A stretch of 64,000 nucleotides of DNA from Dictyobacter formicarum (GTDB taxonomy: Bacteria > Chloroflexota > Ktedonobacteria > Ktedonobacterales > Ktedonobacteraceae), in NCBI RefSeq assembly GCF_016587435.1, contig NZ_BNJJ01000010.1, positions 186,001 to 250,000 of the forward strand, written 5' to 3'. The position numbers and the translations under genes are program-made. Shown here one piece after another: positions 25,045 to 34,396 of the stretch. Each line of letters starts with the position of its first letter. Position 1 is the stretch's first letter. The notes below the pieces were generated by a model, which saw only the letters and a list, made by a program, of their open reading frames with translations, made no database searches and was not told the DNA's origin.

Positions 25045-26031
25045 ATGCAAAATGAACATGTAATGCAGCCCTCCGGGTCGCCATTTGCCTCGAAGCCGGC
25101 ACGCGAGCGCGTTGGCCTGGTGGTCGATGGCTCAAATGCCGCCCAGGCGGTTCAGACCATCGTGGCCGCCGAAAAGGTAGGGGTGCGGCAGATCTGGATG
25201 ACACAGAGTCCACTCAATCCTGACACCCTGTCAATCCTGGCGGCGGCGGCCATTCCAACCACGAGTATCCGGCTGGGGACCGCCATTATCCCGACCTACC
25301 CACGCCACCCGCTGACGATGGCGCTCCAGGCCCTGGCCATCAATGACCTGGCGCCCGGCCGTCTGCGCCTGGGCATTGGTCCCAGCCACCGACCAACCAT
25401 TGAAGGCATGTATGGTATCCCGGTGGTGAAGCCACTAGAGCACTTGCGTGAGTACGTTGAGATCGTGCGCGCAGGCTTATGGCAAGGCAAGATCGAGCAC
25501 CAGGGCAACTTTTTCCACGTCAACGCGACCCTGCCACGCACGGCCGAGATCCCGATCCTGATTTCAACCCTGCGCGTAGGAGCCTTCCAGCTTGCCGGAG
25601 AGATCGCCGACGGCGCGCTTCCCTGGCTGTGTCCGGTGCCCTACTTACTGAAGACAGCGATACCAGCGCTGCGGCAATCAGCGGCCAGGCATGGCCGTAG
25701 CGCCCCGCCCGTGGTGGCCCATGTACTGGTTGCCATGAGTGATGACCGCCAGGCAGCCTTGAGCGCCACGCGCAAACAGATCGAGCGCTACGGCAAGCTC
25801 CCATTTTACGCCAATATGTTTGCCGATGCTGGCTTCCCGGTTGGACCTGGTGGGGTGATGTCGGAAGACCTGATCAATAGCCTGGTTATCTCTGGCACTC
25901 CCGATGCCATTGTCGCCCGCTTTAATGAACTCCTATCCAGCGGCCTGGACGAACTGCTGGTGCTGCAGGTCCCTGTCAAAGATGCCGCCAGCGAGCGCGC
26001 GCAACTGGCCCAGCTAATCGGCCAACTCTAA
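25045..26031 (+). CDS. LLM-class (F420-type) oxidoreductase
   Basis: A 328-residue luciferase-like protein. Signatures are VGLVVDGSNAAQAVQTIVAA, RLGTAIIPTYPRHPLTMALQ, DLAPGRLRLGIGPSHRPTIE and IPILISTLRVGAFQLAGEIADG, with C-terminal GTPDAIVARFNELLSSGLDE. This subgroup usually uses F420. AAAGGTGG favours the ATG at 25045; the one at 25039 is too close to it. It has a terminator 18 bp after the stop and stands alone. Distinct from the LLM protein at 4711-5643, to which it is only distantly similar. Confidence 0.85.
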   Translation: MQNEHVMQPSGSPFASKPARERVGLVVDGSNAAQAVQTIVAAEKVGVRQIWMTQSPLNPDTLSILAAAAIPTTSIRLGTAIIPTYPRHPLTMALQALAINDLAPGRLRLGIGPSHRPTIEGMYGIPVVKPLEHLREYVEIVRAGLWQGKIEHQGNFFHVNATLPRTAEIPILISTLRVGAFQLAGEIADGALPWLCPVPYLLKTAIPALRQSAARHGRSAPPVVAHVLVAMSDDRQAALSATRKQIERYGKLPFYANMFADAGFPVGPGGVMSEDLINSLVISGTPDAIVARFNELLSSGLDELLVLQVPVKDAASERAQLAQLIGQL

Positions 26032-26048
26032 GCTAAAGAAATAGTGCC

Positions 26049-26080
26049 AGGCCCACCTTATTACAGAAAAAGGTGGGCCT
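26049..26080. terminator. Bidirectional terminator
   Basis: AGGCCCACCTT and AAGGTGGGCCT form an 11-bp stem with a 10-nt loop between convergent genes. Short T-rich stretches occur on both strands around the stem. Confidence 0.75.
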
Positions 26081-26122
26081 TTGTGGGGCACCATTTCATA
26101 TATGCCAGAAGAAACACGGTAT

Positions 26123-27028
26123 TTATGGTTTTTTTGGTACGGAGCGCAGGTATTTTGTGAGCTTTGCCGGGTTGCCTCCGGTGGAGAGCCAGGCGCCAAG
26201 AATGATGAGCAGGAAGCCAGCGATGGTGGCGACATTGATCTGCTCGGAGAGCAAGGCAGTACCAAGGATGACCGAGACGACCGGGTTGATGTATGTGAAG
26301 ACCGTGCCGCGACTGGCTCCGGCCTCGGCAATCAGGGCGAAGAGCGTCAGGTAGGCCGTGGCGGTACAGATAAGGCCGAGAATGAGCAGGCTGACCAGCA
26401 CCTTCAGGTCGGGTAGATGGGTGGGGAGGTGGGTCGCGGCCAGTGGAATCATCAGGATGGTGGCTCCCACGCACTCAAAGGTGACGACGCCCAGACCGGG
26501 TAGTGAGGCGATGCCCGGCCGCTTCATCAGCAGGGCACTGGCCGCATAGCAGGTCGTGGCCAGCAACACAAAAGCGACTCCCAGCAGCCGCTGCTCATCG
26601 CCTGTGGCATTAAAGCCCAGCAGTATCGCCACGCCCCAGAGCCCGATCAGCAGTCCCACCAGGCGCAGGCCGCCCACCCGTTCGCTCGCATCAAAGAGCA
26701 GCGCCAGCAGGGCCACCAGCAGCGGTTCTGCCGCGATAATCAGACTGGTCAGCGAGGAGGCGATATGCTGCTCACCATAGCTGATCAAGAGGAACGGGGC
26801 CACGATCTGCAGGCAGGTGAGCAGCAAAAGGATACGCCAGCGCTGGCGCAGTGGTCTCAGCACCTGTTGGTGAATGGCGATCGGCAGCAGCAAGAGAGAC
26901 GCAATGCCCACGCGAGCAAAGACCACAAAGGCCGGATCGAGTTCCAGGACTGCGATCTTGATGAAGAAATAGGGGATACCCCAGAAGATTGAAATGGCCG
27001 CGAATAACAACCAGCCTCGACGTGTCAT
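26123..27028 (-). CDS. EamA/DMT-family transporter
   Basis: A 301-residue inner-membrane protein with ten predicted helices made from two EamA repeats. The first runs from WLLFAAISIFWGIPYFFIKI to LVGLLIGLWGVAILLG and the second from LLGVAFVLLATTCYAASALL to IAGFLLIILGAWLST. Members export amino acids and other small metabolites; the substrate here is unknown. The ATG at 27028 has GAAAGGAAG just upstream and removes an 18-residue chance extension. Converges on the LLM gene. Confidence 0.87.
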   Translation of the reverse strand: MTRRGWLLFAAISIFWGIPYFFIKIAVLELDPAFVVFARVGIASLLLLPIAIHQQVLRPLRQRWRILLLLTCLQIVAPFLLISYGEQHIASSLTSLIIAAEPLLVALLALLFDASERVGGLRLVGLLIGLWGVAILLGFNATGDEQRLLGVAFVLLATTCYAASALLMKRPGIASLPGLGVVTFECVGATILMIPLAATHLPTHLPDLKVLVSLLILGLICTATAYLTLFALIAEAGASRGTVFTYINPVVSVILGTALLSEQINVATIAGFLLIILGAWLSTGGNPAKLTKYLRSVPKKP

Positions 27029-27115
27029 GTGCTTCCTTTCTATTGATGGGTTTCCATATTTTGATATAAGCATAACATACACACACGGTCCAAAAATGAT
27101 GTTGCGCGCCTCGCG

Positions 27116-27217
27116 CTAATGCAGAGCCTGAAGTGTTGCCATGACCTCTGGATCATCGAGTGGGCGTTGCCGCAGGACCCAGGTGGCAAAGCGGACATGT
27201 TCCTGGTTCGTGGATCA
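27116..27217 (-). other. In-frame extension beyond the methyltransferase stop
   Basis: After the TGA at 27215-27217 the same frame stays open for 32 codons to a TAG at 27116-27118 and reads like protein: NQEHVRFATWVLRQRPLDDP and EVMATLQALH. This suggests a recent nonsense mutation in a longer gene, or read-through. Confidence 0.5.
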
Positions 27218-27991
27218 GGTCTTCTGGTAGGCGATCTGGCGCATGCCCCAGGTGATCTCGTTGTGGGTGGAGGTACTGGTTGTTAAGGTGCCGAGCTCAT
27301 CTTCCATCTGTTCGATCTGAGTGATGGGATAGTTTTGTTGGATGAAAGGGTGGTTTTTCCAGGTCTGGATGTTCAGATAGAACATGGTGGCGGCATTGGC
27401 AGTAGTGACCGGGAGCTGGTAGACGCGACTCAAGGGACGCTGGATGCCGCTGGCGGTGGGTTGATGGGCGTCGAGCTGCTCGCCGATATAGAGCTGGTTG
27501 TGCTGCTGCTTGAGCATGGCGGCCACAATCGCCAGGTAGTCACGAAGGATAGGCTTATCAGTATTGATCCAATCTACCTCTTCGATCAGCAGAAGGCCAC
27601 CGGGCTTTAGCTGTGTTAGCCAGCGCTCGATGGTGGCCTGGGGATCTTGCAGGTGGGTCAGCAGCATGCGACAGAAGATCAGATCGGCCGGTCCAACAGG
27701 AAACGGTGTCTGCGTGACATCGTGCTGGAGGAACGAGATCTGCCCGGTGGCGCTCTTTGTGGCCAGCTCGATAAAGTGCGTGGAGCTATCGAGCCCGATG
27801 GTCTGCGCGCTCCGAGTGGTTTTGGCCAGCAGGTGGGTCGTATAGCCGGGGCCACAGCCCAGATCCAGGGCCAATTGGGGTTGTGTATGGACGATATCTT
27901 GTAGAAAGGCCTCGCTGGAAGGCGTGTAGACCTCGGCCAGCACCTGCAGGCGCCTGGCCGCCCGATCGGTATCTCTGAAAAGGTAGGTCAT
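27215..27991 (-). CDS. Class I SAM-dependent methyltransferase
   Basis: A 258-residue methyltransferase with motif I LALDLGCGPGYTTHLLAKTT, acidic loop TIGLDSSTHFIELA, LQHDVTQTPFPVGPADLIFC and post-motif LKPGGLLLIEEVDWINTD. The substrate is not evident. AAGGTA precedes the ATG. Its TGA is followed in the same frame by 32 further protein-like codons, so the chain may be shortened relative to the ancestral gene. It ends near the promoter region of the EamA gene. Confidence 0.85.
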   Translation of the reverse strand: MTYLFRDTDRAARRLQVLAEVYTPSSEAFLQDIVHTQPQLALDLGCGPGYTTHLLAKTTRSAQTIGLDSSTHFIELATKSATGQISFLQHDVTQTPFPVGPADLIFCRMLLTHLQDPQATIERWLTQLKPGGLLLIEEVDWINTDKPILRDYLAIVAAMLKQQHNQLYIGEQLDAHQPTASGIQRPLSRVYQLPVTTANAATMFYLNIQTWKNHPFIQQNYPITQIEQMEDELGTLTTSTSTHNEITWGMRQIAYQKT

Positions 27992-28360
27992 TACCTTATC
28001 ATCCTCTCTTTAAAAAAAGGTCGGACAGAACTAAAATTCTGACCAAAATGTGCAGTGAAGCAATCTGCAATAGCTACGGGCTTTCTTTAAGAGTATACTC
28101 AACTGGTGCATACTCTTGAAGAAAGAACCGATGAAAAACTTACCTGTTTTCTATTATAGCGGCCGTCTAACAATGGTAGCTAGCAATTATCTGCCTCAAG
28201 AAACGTAGCTGCTGCTTCATCTCCTGATCTTGCTCGTCATCAGGTTGCTGCAGCAGTTAATAGTTTGTTGTGGGATCTTCCAGCGATACGTAAATATTTA
28301 CCCATAGTTCACTTGCAGAAAAAGAAGGTGCTGTGTGCGAGAGAACAGGGGGACAACGCG
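27992..28360. other. Leader region of the histidine kinase
   Basis: No gene. At 28081-28125 CTTTCTTTAAGAGTAT and ATACTCTTGAAGAAAG form a 16-bp stem with one G-T pair around a 13-nt loop, a possible leader or terminator structure. A TTG-initiated extension of the kinase frame to 28265 is not supported. Confidence 0.4.
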
Positions 28361-30928
28361 ATGGAATTGATGACACAGGTGGAGAAAGGCAGGGTCCTAC
28401 AGCTCCTCTGGTCACATGACGGAAGTGCTCTGGCTCCAGAGAGCCGATCACTCTGGTCGAGCTTTACCAGGCGGGGCGAGGGGATGGAGCAACTGTGGGG
28501 GTGGCTGATAGCTGTTCATCCTGATGACCACGAGCGGGTGAAACGCGCGTGGAGGGAGGCAGTGACCAGTATCAGGATGTTCACCATTCGGTATCGACTG
28601 CGAACCGCAGAGCACCAAGAGCAGGTCGTTACGCTCCTCTGCGTTCCTCTGCTCAAAGACGCAGGGCAGCTTGAAGGATGGGTGAGCTGGGTAAGCAGAG
28701 AGCGGGAGCCGATGTTCCTTGCTGAGCTTTCCATCGCGCCAGAGCTGCTCTTGTCCAATGGGGCTGCTACGCAATCCCCCCTAGGCATAGTCTGTCTCTC
28801 CCTTGATCAACACATCATCGAGGTCAACGAGCGCTATTGTCAGATCACAGGTTACTCACGCAGCGAACTCATCGGGCGACGGCTACATTATGTGTTACCG
28901 GCCAATCTGCAAACGATGGTCAACTTGAACCAGGGTCAGATGCTGACGGGCAACATGCAGCATGTGATTTATGAAATCGCCCATCCACGCCCTGATGGAC
29001 AGATCCTCTGGCTCAAAGTGACCGCCACGTTGGTGTGGCACGCCCAGGGATTCCCGCTGTATTTCTTCGCCTGGATAGAGGATCTCACCCTCCAGCGACA
29101 ACTCGAACAAGAACGGGTTACGCTTGTGGCCCGCGAACAGGCTGCGCAGAAAGCATTACAGCAGGCACAGCAGGAGGCCTTAGCGCTCGGCAGTCTCCTG
29201 CATACCGTGTTCGATACGGTGATGGATGGCATCATCATATATAACGCTGATGGGACGGTGCTGCAGATCAATGAGGCGGCCCGTACCCTCCTGGAGCTAG
29301 GCGCTGAGGAAAATTGCCTTGGCAAGCCTTTTGCTGAACTTTTCCGTGATTACCAGATCTATCAGGTCGACAATGAAGCTGTGCAGCGTATTCCCTTGGA
29401 GCAACTTCCCATACTCCGTATGCAGCGGGGAGAAACGGTATCAAAGAACCGCATGACCAGTCAGCTCCTGCGTTTCCCCTCCGGACGAGAGCGCTACCTC
29501 GACCTGACAATTACGCCCTTGCATGATCACCAGGGAGACCTCACGGGTCTGGTCTCGATCTTGCGGGATGTCACCGCATGCCATGACCAGGAGAGCCGCA
29601 TCCGAAAGGCATTTCACACGTTGTCTCATGTGATGGAGACAATGGTCTCTCTCCCTCTGCAAGCAGATCAGCACACGACAGAAGAGGGCTTCGCAGCTGT
29701 CTCGCTCTCGGTTGTTGGTCAGCATCTCACTAAGGTGCTCTGTCAGATGCTGGATTGTACTATGGTGGGCCTGGCTGCGGTGGAAGGCCCCAAGGCTCAC
29801 ATGCACCTTGTTGGGATCAGTGGGTGCTCGCAAGAAATGGCCGCCCATATACAGCAAGATATGGAGCACTCCACCCTCTCCGATTATCTTGACGAGGCAT
29901 CCATTGCTCAGTTGCGGGCAAATCAAGTGGTTATCCGTGATCTGGTCACGCAGCCATTTGTACGCCGTTCCACCTACGGCATACGCAACTTTCTGCTTGC
30001 TCCGATGCTGCTAGAGGGGCAGCTCGTTGGAACATTTGGCATTGACCGACTACCAGAGCAGGAATACATCAAGGAAGAAATCGAGCTGGTGAAGGCGCTG
30101 GCCCAATTGGCGGCCCTGGTGCTTGAACGAGTGCGCTTGCTGCATGCCTGGGCGCAGACGCGTGCCAGCGAACTAGCATTGCACGAAGCCAATTGCCGCT
30201 TTGATGCTTTCCTGAGTCTGGCCAGCCATGAACTGAGAACGCCCCTGACCGGGATCCGTGGCAGCATCCAGCTGGTGCTGCGTCGCCTGGAGAAACTCGC
30301 TCAGCAGAAGGCCACACCACAGATGACAGAGACAACGCTGCGACGCTTGCGCCACCCCCTTGAGGAAGCCATCTCACGAGCGACCGCTCAGGACCGGATG
30401 ATCTCGGACTTGTTGGATGTCTCGCGTATCCGCGCAGACCGGCTAGAGATGACCCTGCATCCTACGAATCTTAGGGAGATTGTCCACCATGCGGTGCAGG
30501 ATATCCAATACCTTGCTCCAGAGCGTGCTATCAAGCTTCATGAACCTCCCAGGAAGATCATTGTCATCACAGCAGACGCTGACCGTATTGGACAGGTGGT
30601 GAGCAATTATCTGAGCAATGCCTTGAAGTACTCAGTCCCGGATCAACCGGTGGAGCTCTGGATTACAAAAGAAGGGAAGATAGTTCGCGTTTCGGTGAAG
30701 GATCAAGGACCAGGGCTAACCACGCAAGAACAGCGGGCGGTGTGGAAACGCTTCTATCGTGTTAAGGGCATTGAAGTCCAAGATGGCTCAGGAGGAGGTC
30801 TGGGCCTGGGCCTTTATCTTTGCCGCATGATCATTGAACGGCACGGGGGACAGGTGGGAGTCCACAGCATCAAAGGTGAGGGATCCACATTCTGGTTCAC
30901 GCTTCCTTTGGCCTCCGAGCGTTCATGA
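28361..30928 (+). CDS. Soluble PAS-PAS-GAF sensor histidine kinase
   Basis: An 855-residue cytoplasmic sensor kinase without membrane segments. Order: an N-terminal PAS-like region with VHPDDHERVKRAWREAV; a PAS domain with LDQHIIEVNERYCQITGYSR; a coiled-coil-like stretch (QERVTLVAREQAAQKALQQA); another PAS with VMDGIIIYNADGTVLQINEA; a GAF domain (VGQHLTKVLCQMLDCTMVGL to LVGTFGIDRLPEQEYI); HisKA with SLASHELRTPLTG (phospho-acceptor His about 623); and HATPase_c with N box SNYLSNALKYS, VKDQGPGL and GGGLGLGLYL. The ATG at 28361 follows a GGGGG stretch. No response regulator is adjacent, so it is an orphan kinase. Confidence 0.9.
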   Translation: MELMTQVEKGRVLQLLWSHDGSALAPESRSLWSSFTRRGEGMEQLWGWLIAVHPDDHERVKRAWREAVTSIRMFTIRYRLRTAEHQEQVVTLLCVPLLKDAGQLEGWVSWVSREREPMFLAELSIAPELLLSNGAATQSPLGIVCLSLDQHIIEVNERYCQITGYSRSELIGRRLHYVLPANLQTMVNLNQGQMLTGNMQHVIYEIAHPRPDGQILWLKVTATLVWHAQGFPLYFFAWIEDLTLQRQLEQERVTLVAREQAAQKALQQAQQEALALGSLLHTVFDTVMDGIIIYNADGTVLQINEAARTLLELGAEENCLGKPFAELFRDYQIYQVDNEAVQRIPLEQLPILRMQRGETVSKNRMTSQLLRFPSGRERYLDLTITPLHDHQGDLTGLVSILRDVTACHDQESRIRKAFHTLSHVMETMVSLPLQADQHTTEEGFAAVSLSVVGQHLTKVLCQMLDCTMVGLAAVEGPKAHMHLVGISGCSQEMAAHIQQDMEHSTLSDYLDEASIAQLRANQVVIRDLVTQPFVRRSTYGIRNFLLAPMLLEGQLVGTFGIDRLPEQEYIKEEIELVKALAQLAALVLERVRLLHAWAQTRASELALHEANCRFDAFLSLASHELRTPLTGIRGSIQLVLRRLEKLAQQKATPQMTETTLRRLRHPLEEAISRATAQDRMISDLLDVSRIRADRLEMTLHPTNLREIVHHAVQDIQYLAPERAIKLHEPPRKIIVITADADRIGQVVSNYLSNALKYSVPDQPVELWITKEGKIVRVSVKDQGPGLTTQEQRAVWKRFYRVKGIEVQDGSGGGLGLGLYLCRMIIERHGGQVGVHSIKGEGSTFWFTLPLASERS

Positions 30929-30952
30929 AGAGAAGAAACATCTTCATGAACG
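30920..30952 (+). terminator. 12-bp hairpin overlapping the kinase stop codon
   Basis: CGTTCATGAAGA and TCTTCATGAACG pair perfectly around a 9-nt loop. The kinase stop TGA is inside the left arm. TTAAAT follows, a weak U-tract. Confidence 0.55.
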
Positions 30953-30968
30953 TTAAATCGGACGCGAG

Positions 30969-30996
30969 AAATCGATCGCAAGGGTCGAACCTACGG
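30969..30996 (+). repeat. Diverged REP-like copy
   Basis: AAATCGATCGCAAGGGTCGA followed by ACCTACGG matches the dispersed repeat with a changed stem; the tail GAACCTACGG is conserved. Confidence 0.55.
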
Positions 30997-31527
30997 TTAC
31001 GGGGCGATTTTCGAGAGGATGCGCGCGCGTACCTCCTGGGGGTTGAGACCCAGACGTTCAAGGATAGCTATGCCTTCGGGCTCGTTCAAGGTGCCGAGTA
31101 GCAGGTGTTCGGTACCAAGATAGGCGTGGTTGAGTTGTTGCGCTTCAGCTACCGCCAGTCCGATCACGTGTTTCGCGTCTGGGGTTAATCCAATTTCGCC
31201 GATGATGGGTTTTTCGCCGTGCCCGCTACGCTCCTCGACCACCTGGCGGGCGCGCTGGAGATCGACATCGAAACTGGCGAGCACAAGGGCCGCCACGCCA
31301 TCTCCTTCACGCAGTAGTCCAAGCAAAAGATGGCCCGTGGCAATCGATCGCTGGCGCGCTCTCTGTGCCTCTTCCTGAGCCAGGCTCAGTACCGTGCGGG
31401 CGCGCCTGGTAAATCGCTTAAACCTGTCCTGACCATACTCATCAAGGGAATGATGATGATGTCCCCGATGGGCGATCAACTGCTTGAACAACTGCGCAAT
31501 CGAGAACGATACTCTATAAACCGTCAT
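30997..31527 (-). CDS. Clp N-terminal (ClpA/ClpC-type) repeat protein
   Basis: A 176-residue protein consisting mainly of a double Clp_N repeat, the substrate or adaptor-binding module of Hsp100 ATPases, without any ATPase domain. Repeat one is FTRRARTVLSLAQEEAQRAR with ATGHLLLGLLREGDGVAALV. Repeat two is LTPDAKHVIGLAVAEAQQLN with YLGTEHLLLGTLNEPEGIAI. An N-terminal 30-residue tail with HRGHHHHS precedes it. Stand-alone Clp_N proteins (ClpS2/ClpT-like) may bind adaptors or substrates; the role here is unknown. GGATGAG lies upstream of the ATG. Confidence 0.85.
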   Translation of the reverse strand: MTVYRVSFSIAQLFKQLIAHRGHHHHSLDEYGQDRFKRFTRRARTVLSLAQEEAQRARQRSIATGHLLLGLLREGDGVAALVLASFDVDLQRARQVVEERSGHGEKPIIGEIGLTPDAKHVIGLAVAEAQQLNHAYLGTEHLLLGTLNEPEGIAILERLGLNPQEVRARILSKIAP

Positions 31528-31668
31528 GTGCTCATCCTTTCCGTGTGCTATTGTAGATTAAAGAGTGCCAGTAGAAAACACTGGTAATCAACGCTTCTGT
31601 AGCAATAGTACGGCAAGGCATGAGCAAAAGGTTCCCATGAATCAAGAATGGATCAATGGAAGGCGCGC

Positions 31669-32037
31669 TCAGGAATACATCTGGTAGACACTGATGAGCT
31701 GGTCCTCTGGACCTTTCGCGCGGAACCAGCGCCCGATCCCCATATCCTGGATGTCGGTCAGCATTTCTACGTTCTGTGCCTCCCATGCCTTCCGGGCAGC
31801 CTCCAGATCATCGACCTCTAGATTAAGCTCGTAGGCGCCCGCGCGGGCGGGAAAGCCCTCGGGGAGGGTCGAGGCCGCCTGCAGAGCTATCGGGGTCCCC
31901 TTGACAGGATTCAGATAGACAAATGTCGAGCTTGAGTTCTCTGGCACCACTTGCATTCCCAGAAAATCAGTATAGAAAGCTTTTGCCTTTTCTATATCCT
32001 GTACATAAATGCCGAGCAAACCAAAACCATGCTTCAT
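31669..32037 (-). CDS. VOC family protein
   Basis: A 122-residue single VOC domain pair: FGLLGIYVQDIEKAKAFYTD with FLGMQVVPE, and AYELNLEVDDLEAARKAWEA ending RAKGPEDQLISVYQM. GGAGGAA nine bases upstream sets the ATG at 32037. It is divergent from the cytochrome P450 with a 302-bp shared control region that holds a 17-bp inverted repeat. Function unknown; possibly a binding or resistance protein for the P450 substrate. Confidence 0.85.
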   Translation of the reverse strand: MKHGFGLLGIYVQDIEKAKAFYTDFLGMQVVPENSSSTFVYLNPVKGTPIALQAASTLPEGFPARAGAYELNLEVDDLEAARKAWEAQNVEMLTDIQDMGIGRWFRAKGPEDQLISVYQMYS

Positions 32038-32176
32038 ACTTCCGTATTCCTCCAAAATCAGTCTCTTTGTAACGGATTTACTGTGCAACACACGCATCTG
32101 AGATAGCGTTCTATTGCTGTTGCTGACTAAAATGAGTATAGCAAGAATTGCGGCAAGAATTGGTCCTGAATTAGAA

Positions 32177-32193
32177 CATTATTTTGAATAATG
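32177..32193. promoter_or_regulatory. Operator-like inverted repeat between VOC and P450 genes
   Basis: CATTATT and AATAATG flank TTG, a perfect 7-bp dyad in an AT-rich divergent region. Suited to a dimeric repressor. The regulator is unknown and no regulator gene is adjacent. Confidence 0.45.
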
Positions 32194-32339
32194 ACAAATT
32201 TGACGGTATCGGCAGGAAGAGTACTTCTATCTCTTTCATGTGTTCCATGCCAACAATTTATGATAGTGATAGAAGAACTTTTGTATAACCTTCTTCGTAA
32301 ACAAAGAAGTAGCTAATAGTAGATAGAAAGGTCCGATCT

Positions 32340-33545
32340 ATGCAACAGCAAAGCCAGAACCGGGGGTTCTCTCCATTCCAGGTGCTGCCAATCGAGCAGA
32401 CGCTACAAGCTTTCAACTGGTTTGATGCGATGAGGAGCAGTCAGCCAGTTTATCATGATGAGCAGTCACATACCTGGCATATCTTCCGCTATGAAGATAT
32501 CAAGCAGGCGCTTACCGATACGGCCCATTTTTCTTCTGAGAACGTGCCGGGCTTCTCGGAGGGAACCTTCTTGAAGGGAACTATCGTCGCGAAAGATCCG
32601 CCGGCCCATCGCAAGCTACGCAACCTGATCAACCAGGCCTTCACACCACGCGCCGTCAACCATCTTTCCGGCCGCGTGACGCAGATTGCGCAAGAACTGC
32701 TGGACGACGTACTCCCGACCGGCAAGATGGATGTGGTCAGGGATATCGCCTTCCCGTTTCCGGCGAAAGTGATTGCTGAACTGCTCGGTGTACCCGCCAA
32801 CGACTGGGATATTTTCCGTCGCTGGGCCGGTGCAGAGGATGGTCAAGATCAACAGCCGCACTCTCCCCAGCAGGCTATGAAGATGCGTCAGACCATGGAA
32901 AATCAGATGTATGACTATTTCTCCCACCTGCTGGAGGAGCGTCGCCGCGCGCCGCGCGAGGACCTGATCAGCAGCTTGAGCGTGGCCGAAATCGACGGCG
33001 AGCGTTTGAACGAGAACGAACTGGTCAGCTTCTGTATTCTGCTGCTGGCCGCCGGGCAGGAGACCACCAAAAATCTGATTGCCAACGCCCTGTACTGCTT
33101 CACCGAATATCCAGAGCTACAGGAACGCCTGCGGCAAGATCCAGCCCTGATGCCGACCACCATCGAAGAAGTGCTGCGCTACCTGCCACCGGTCTGGTTT
33201 ACCTTCCGCCGCACTGCCAGTGACGTCGAACTGGGTGGTAAAACCATTCCAGCCAACTCCCTCGTCCTGGTCTGGAACGCCTCCGGCAACCGCGATCCCG
33301 AGCAGTTTCCCGAGCCTGGCCGCTTTGATCTCAAGCGTGAACCTAACCGCCACCTCACCTTCGGTCACGGTATCCATTTCTGTATCGGAGCACCACTGGC
33401 CCGGCTAGAGGCACGCATCCTGCTACCGATGATGCTCGAACAACTCAAAGACATCAAGCGCGTTCCCGATGTGCCCATCGTCGTACGCGCCGGTATCGTC
33501 TACGTCATTCAATCGCTGCCCATAACCTTCCAACCACGACCATAA
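32340..33545 (+). CDS. Cytochrome P450
   Basis: A 401-residue soluble bacterial P450. The haem-binding loop is FGHGIHFCIGAPLARLE with Cys ligand C348. The K-helix ExxR is EEVLR near 276. The I-helix reads LLLAAGQETTKN (about 235-246), where Gln replaces the frequent His of AGHETT. The C-helix DPPAHRKLRNLINQAFTP is typical. A separate ferredoxin or reductase is not encoded nearby. AAAGGT precedes the ATG. It probably hydroxylates a small lipophilic compound. It ends before a strong 20-bp hairpin terminator. Confidence 0.92.
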   Translation: MQQQSQNRGFSPFQVLPIEQTLQAFNWFDAMRSSQPVYHDEQSHTWHIFRYEDIKQALTDTAHFSSENVPGFSEGTFLKGTIVAKDPPAHRKLRNLINQAFTPRAVNHLSGRVTQIAQELLDDVLPTGKMDVVRDIAFPFPAKVIAELLGVPANDWDIFRRWAGAEDGQDQQPHSPQQAMKMRQTMENQMYDYFSHLLEERRRAPREDLISSLSVAEIDGERLNENELVSFCILLLAAGQETTKNLIANALYCFTEYPELQERLRQDPALMPTTIEEVLRYLPPVWFTFRRTASDVELGGKTIPANSLVLVWNASGNRDPEQFPEPGRFDLKREPNRHLTFGHGIHFCIGAPLARLEARILLPMMLEQLKDIKRVPDVPIVVRAGIVYVIQSLPITFQPRP

Positions 33546-33580
33546 ATAATGCGGGCGTGATGTTTGCGGGTGAGGGATGG

Positions 33581-33620
33581 AGGAGCTCCACGTCTACGTA
33601 TACGTAGATGTGGAGCTCTT
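33581..33620 (+). terminator. 20-bp near-perfect hairpin after the P450
   Basis: The two 20-nt halves of 33581-33620 pair completely apart from two G-T wobbles, centred on TACGTATACGTA. CTTTT follows on the plus strand. It lies 35 bp after the P450 stop. Confidence 0.7.
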
Positions 33621-33902
33621 CTTTTGACGTTGGGGCGGTGGATTTAAGGTTCGGTTCCCCTTTTATTGATGGGTTTGTTTCCCATTTGCATAAATGGATT
33701 ATATTGCCCACAAGGGGAAAACCTACGAATTTCTTTTTTTGGGGGATGAGAGGCGCATTGAGAATTGGTTGTGTTATTTGCGACATAGGTAAATACGTGC
33801 TTGTAAGTAGAGACTATTGATTGGTGATCCGTTATAATAGGGCTATTATTTTTCTCCTTCCGTATAGATACGGAGAATTCCAAAGCAAAGGAATTGTCGG
33901 CG

Positions 33903-34322
33903 ATGAAACAGCAGATGCTGCAAGATTTTGAGCGGGCACACAATCGAATGTTGCGGGCAGCGCAAGACGCGTTTGCGCGCAGTGTGGTCCTGCCCAACGG
34001 CTGGGGCGCATGGGAGGTGATCGCGCACATAGCTGCCTGGGAAGTTGAGGGATCACAGCGTATCCCAGCGTTGCTGGCCGGTGCCAGTAGCAAAGATTAT
34101 GATACCACGGAGTTTAACGCCAATGCGTTGGCACAGGCACAGGGACAGATGTTTGAGCAACTGGAGGCTGCGCTCAGGCAGTCCCATCAGCGTTTGATCA
34201 GTTTGCTGGATGCATTGGATGCGCGCCATTTTAATGATGGAGGGCTGGTTCATGATTGGATGTTGGCTTCAATCAATCACAGCAATGAACATGCACAGGC
34301 GTTGGAGGAAGCCGGTTCCTGA
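33903..34322 (+). CDS. DinB/ClbS-like four-helix protein
   Basis: A 139-residue helical protein resembling the DinB/DfsB (ClbS-like) superfamily. LQDFERAHNRMLRAAQ forms the first helix. WGAWEVIAHIAAWEVEGSQR carries the characteristic WxxxxxxxHIxxW with a metal-ligand-type His. The end, LVHDWMLASINHSNEHAQAL, carries the last His pair. The ATG at 33903 has AAAGGA upstream; a TTG three codons earlier is less likely. Such proteins bind a metal and often act in thiol transfer or damage protection; the substrate here is unknown. Confidence 0.7.
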   Translation: MKQQMLQDFERAHNRMLRAAQDAFARSVVLPNGWGAWEVIAHIAAWEVEGSQRIPALLAGASSKDYDTTEFNANALAQAQGQMFEQLEAALRQSHQRLISLLDALDARHFNDGGLVHDWMLASINHSNEHAQALEEAGS

Positions 34323-34396
34323 ATGAAGTCGTGAGCCTGGTCGGCAGGTAGAGCAACCCCGCAATTGGCGAAGAGACCATGTCTCCTCGCCGGAAT

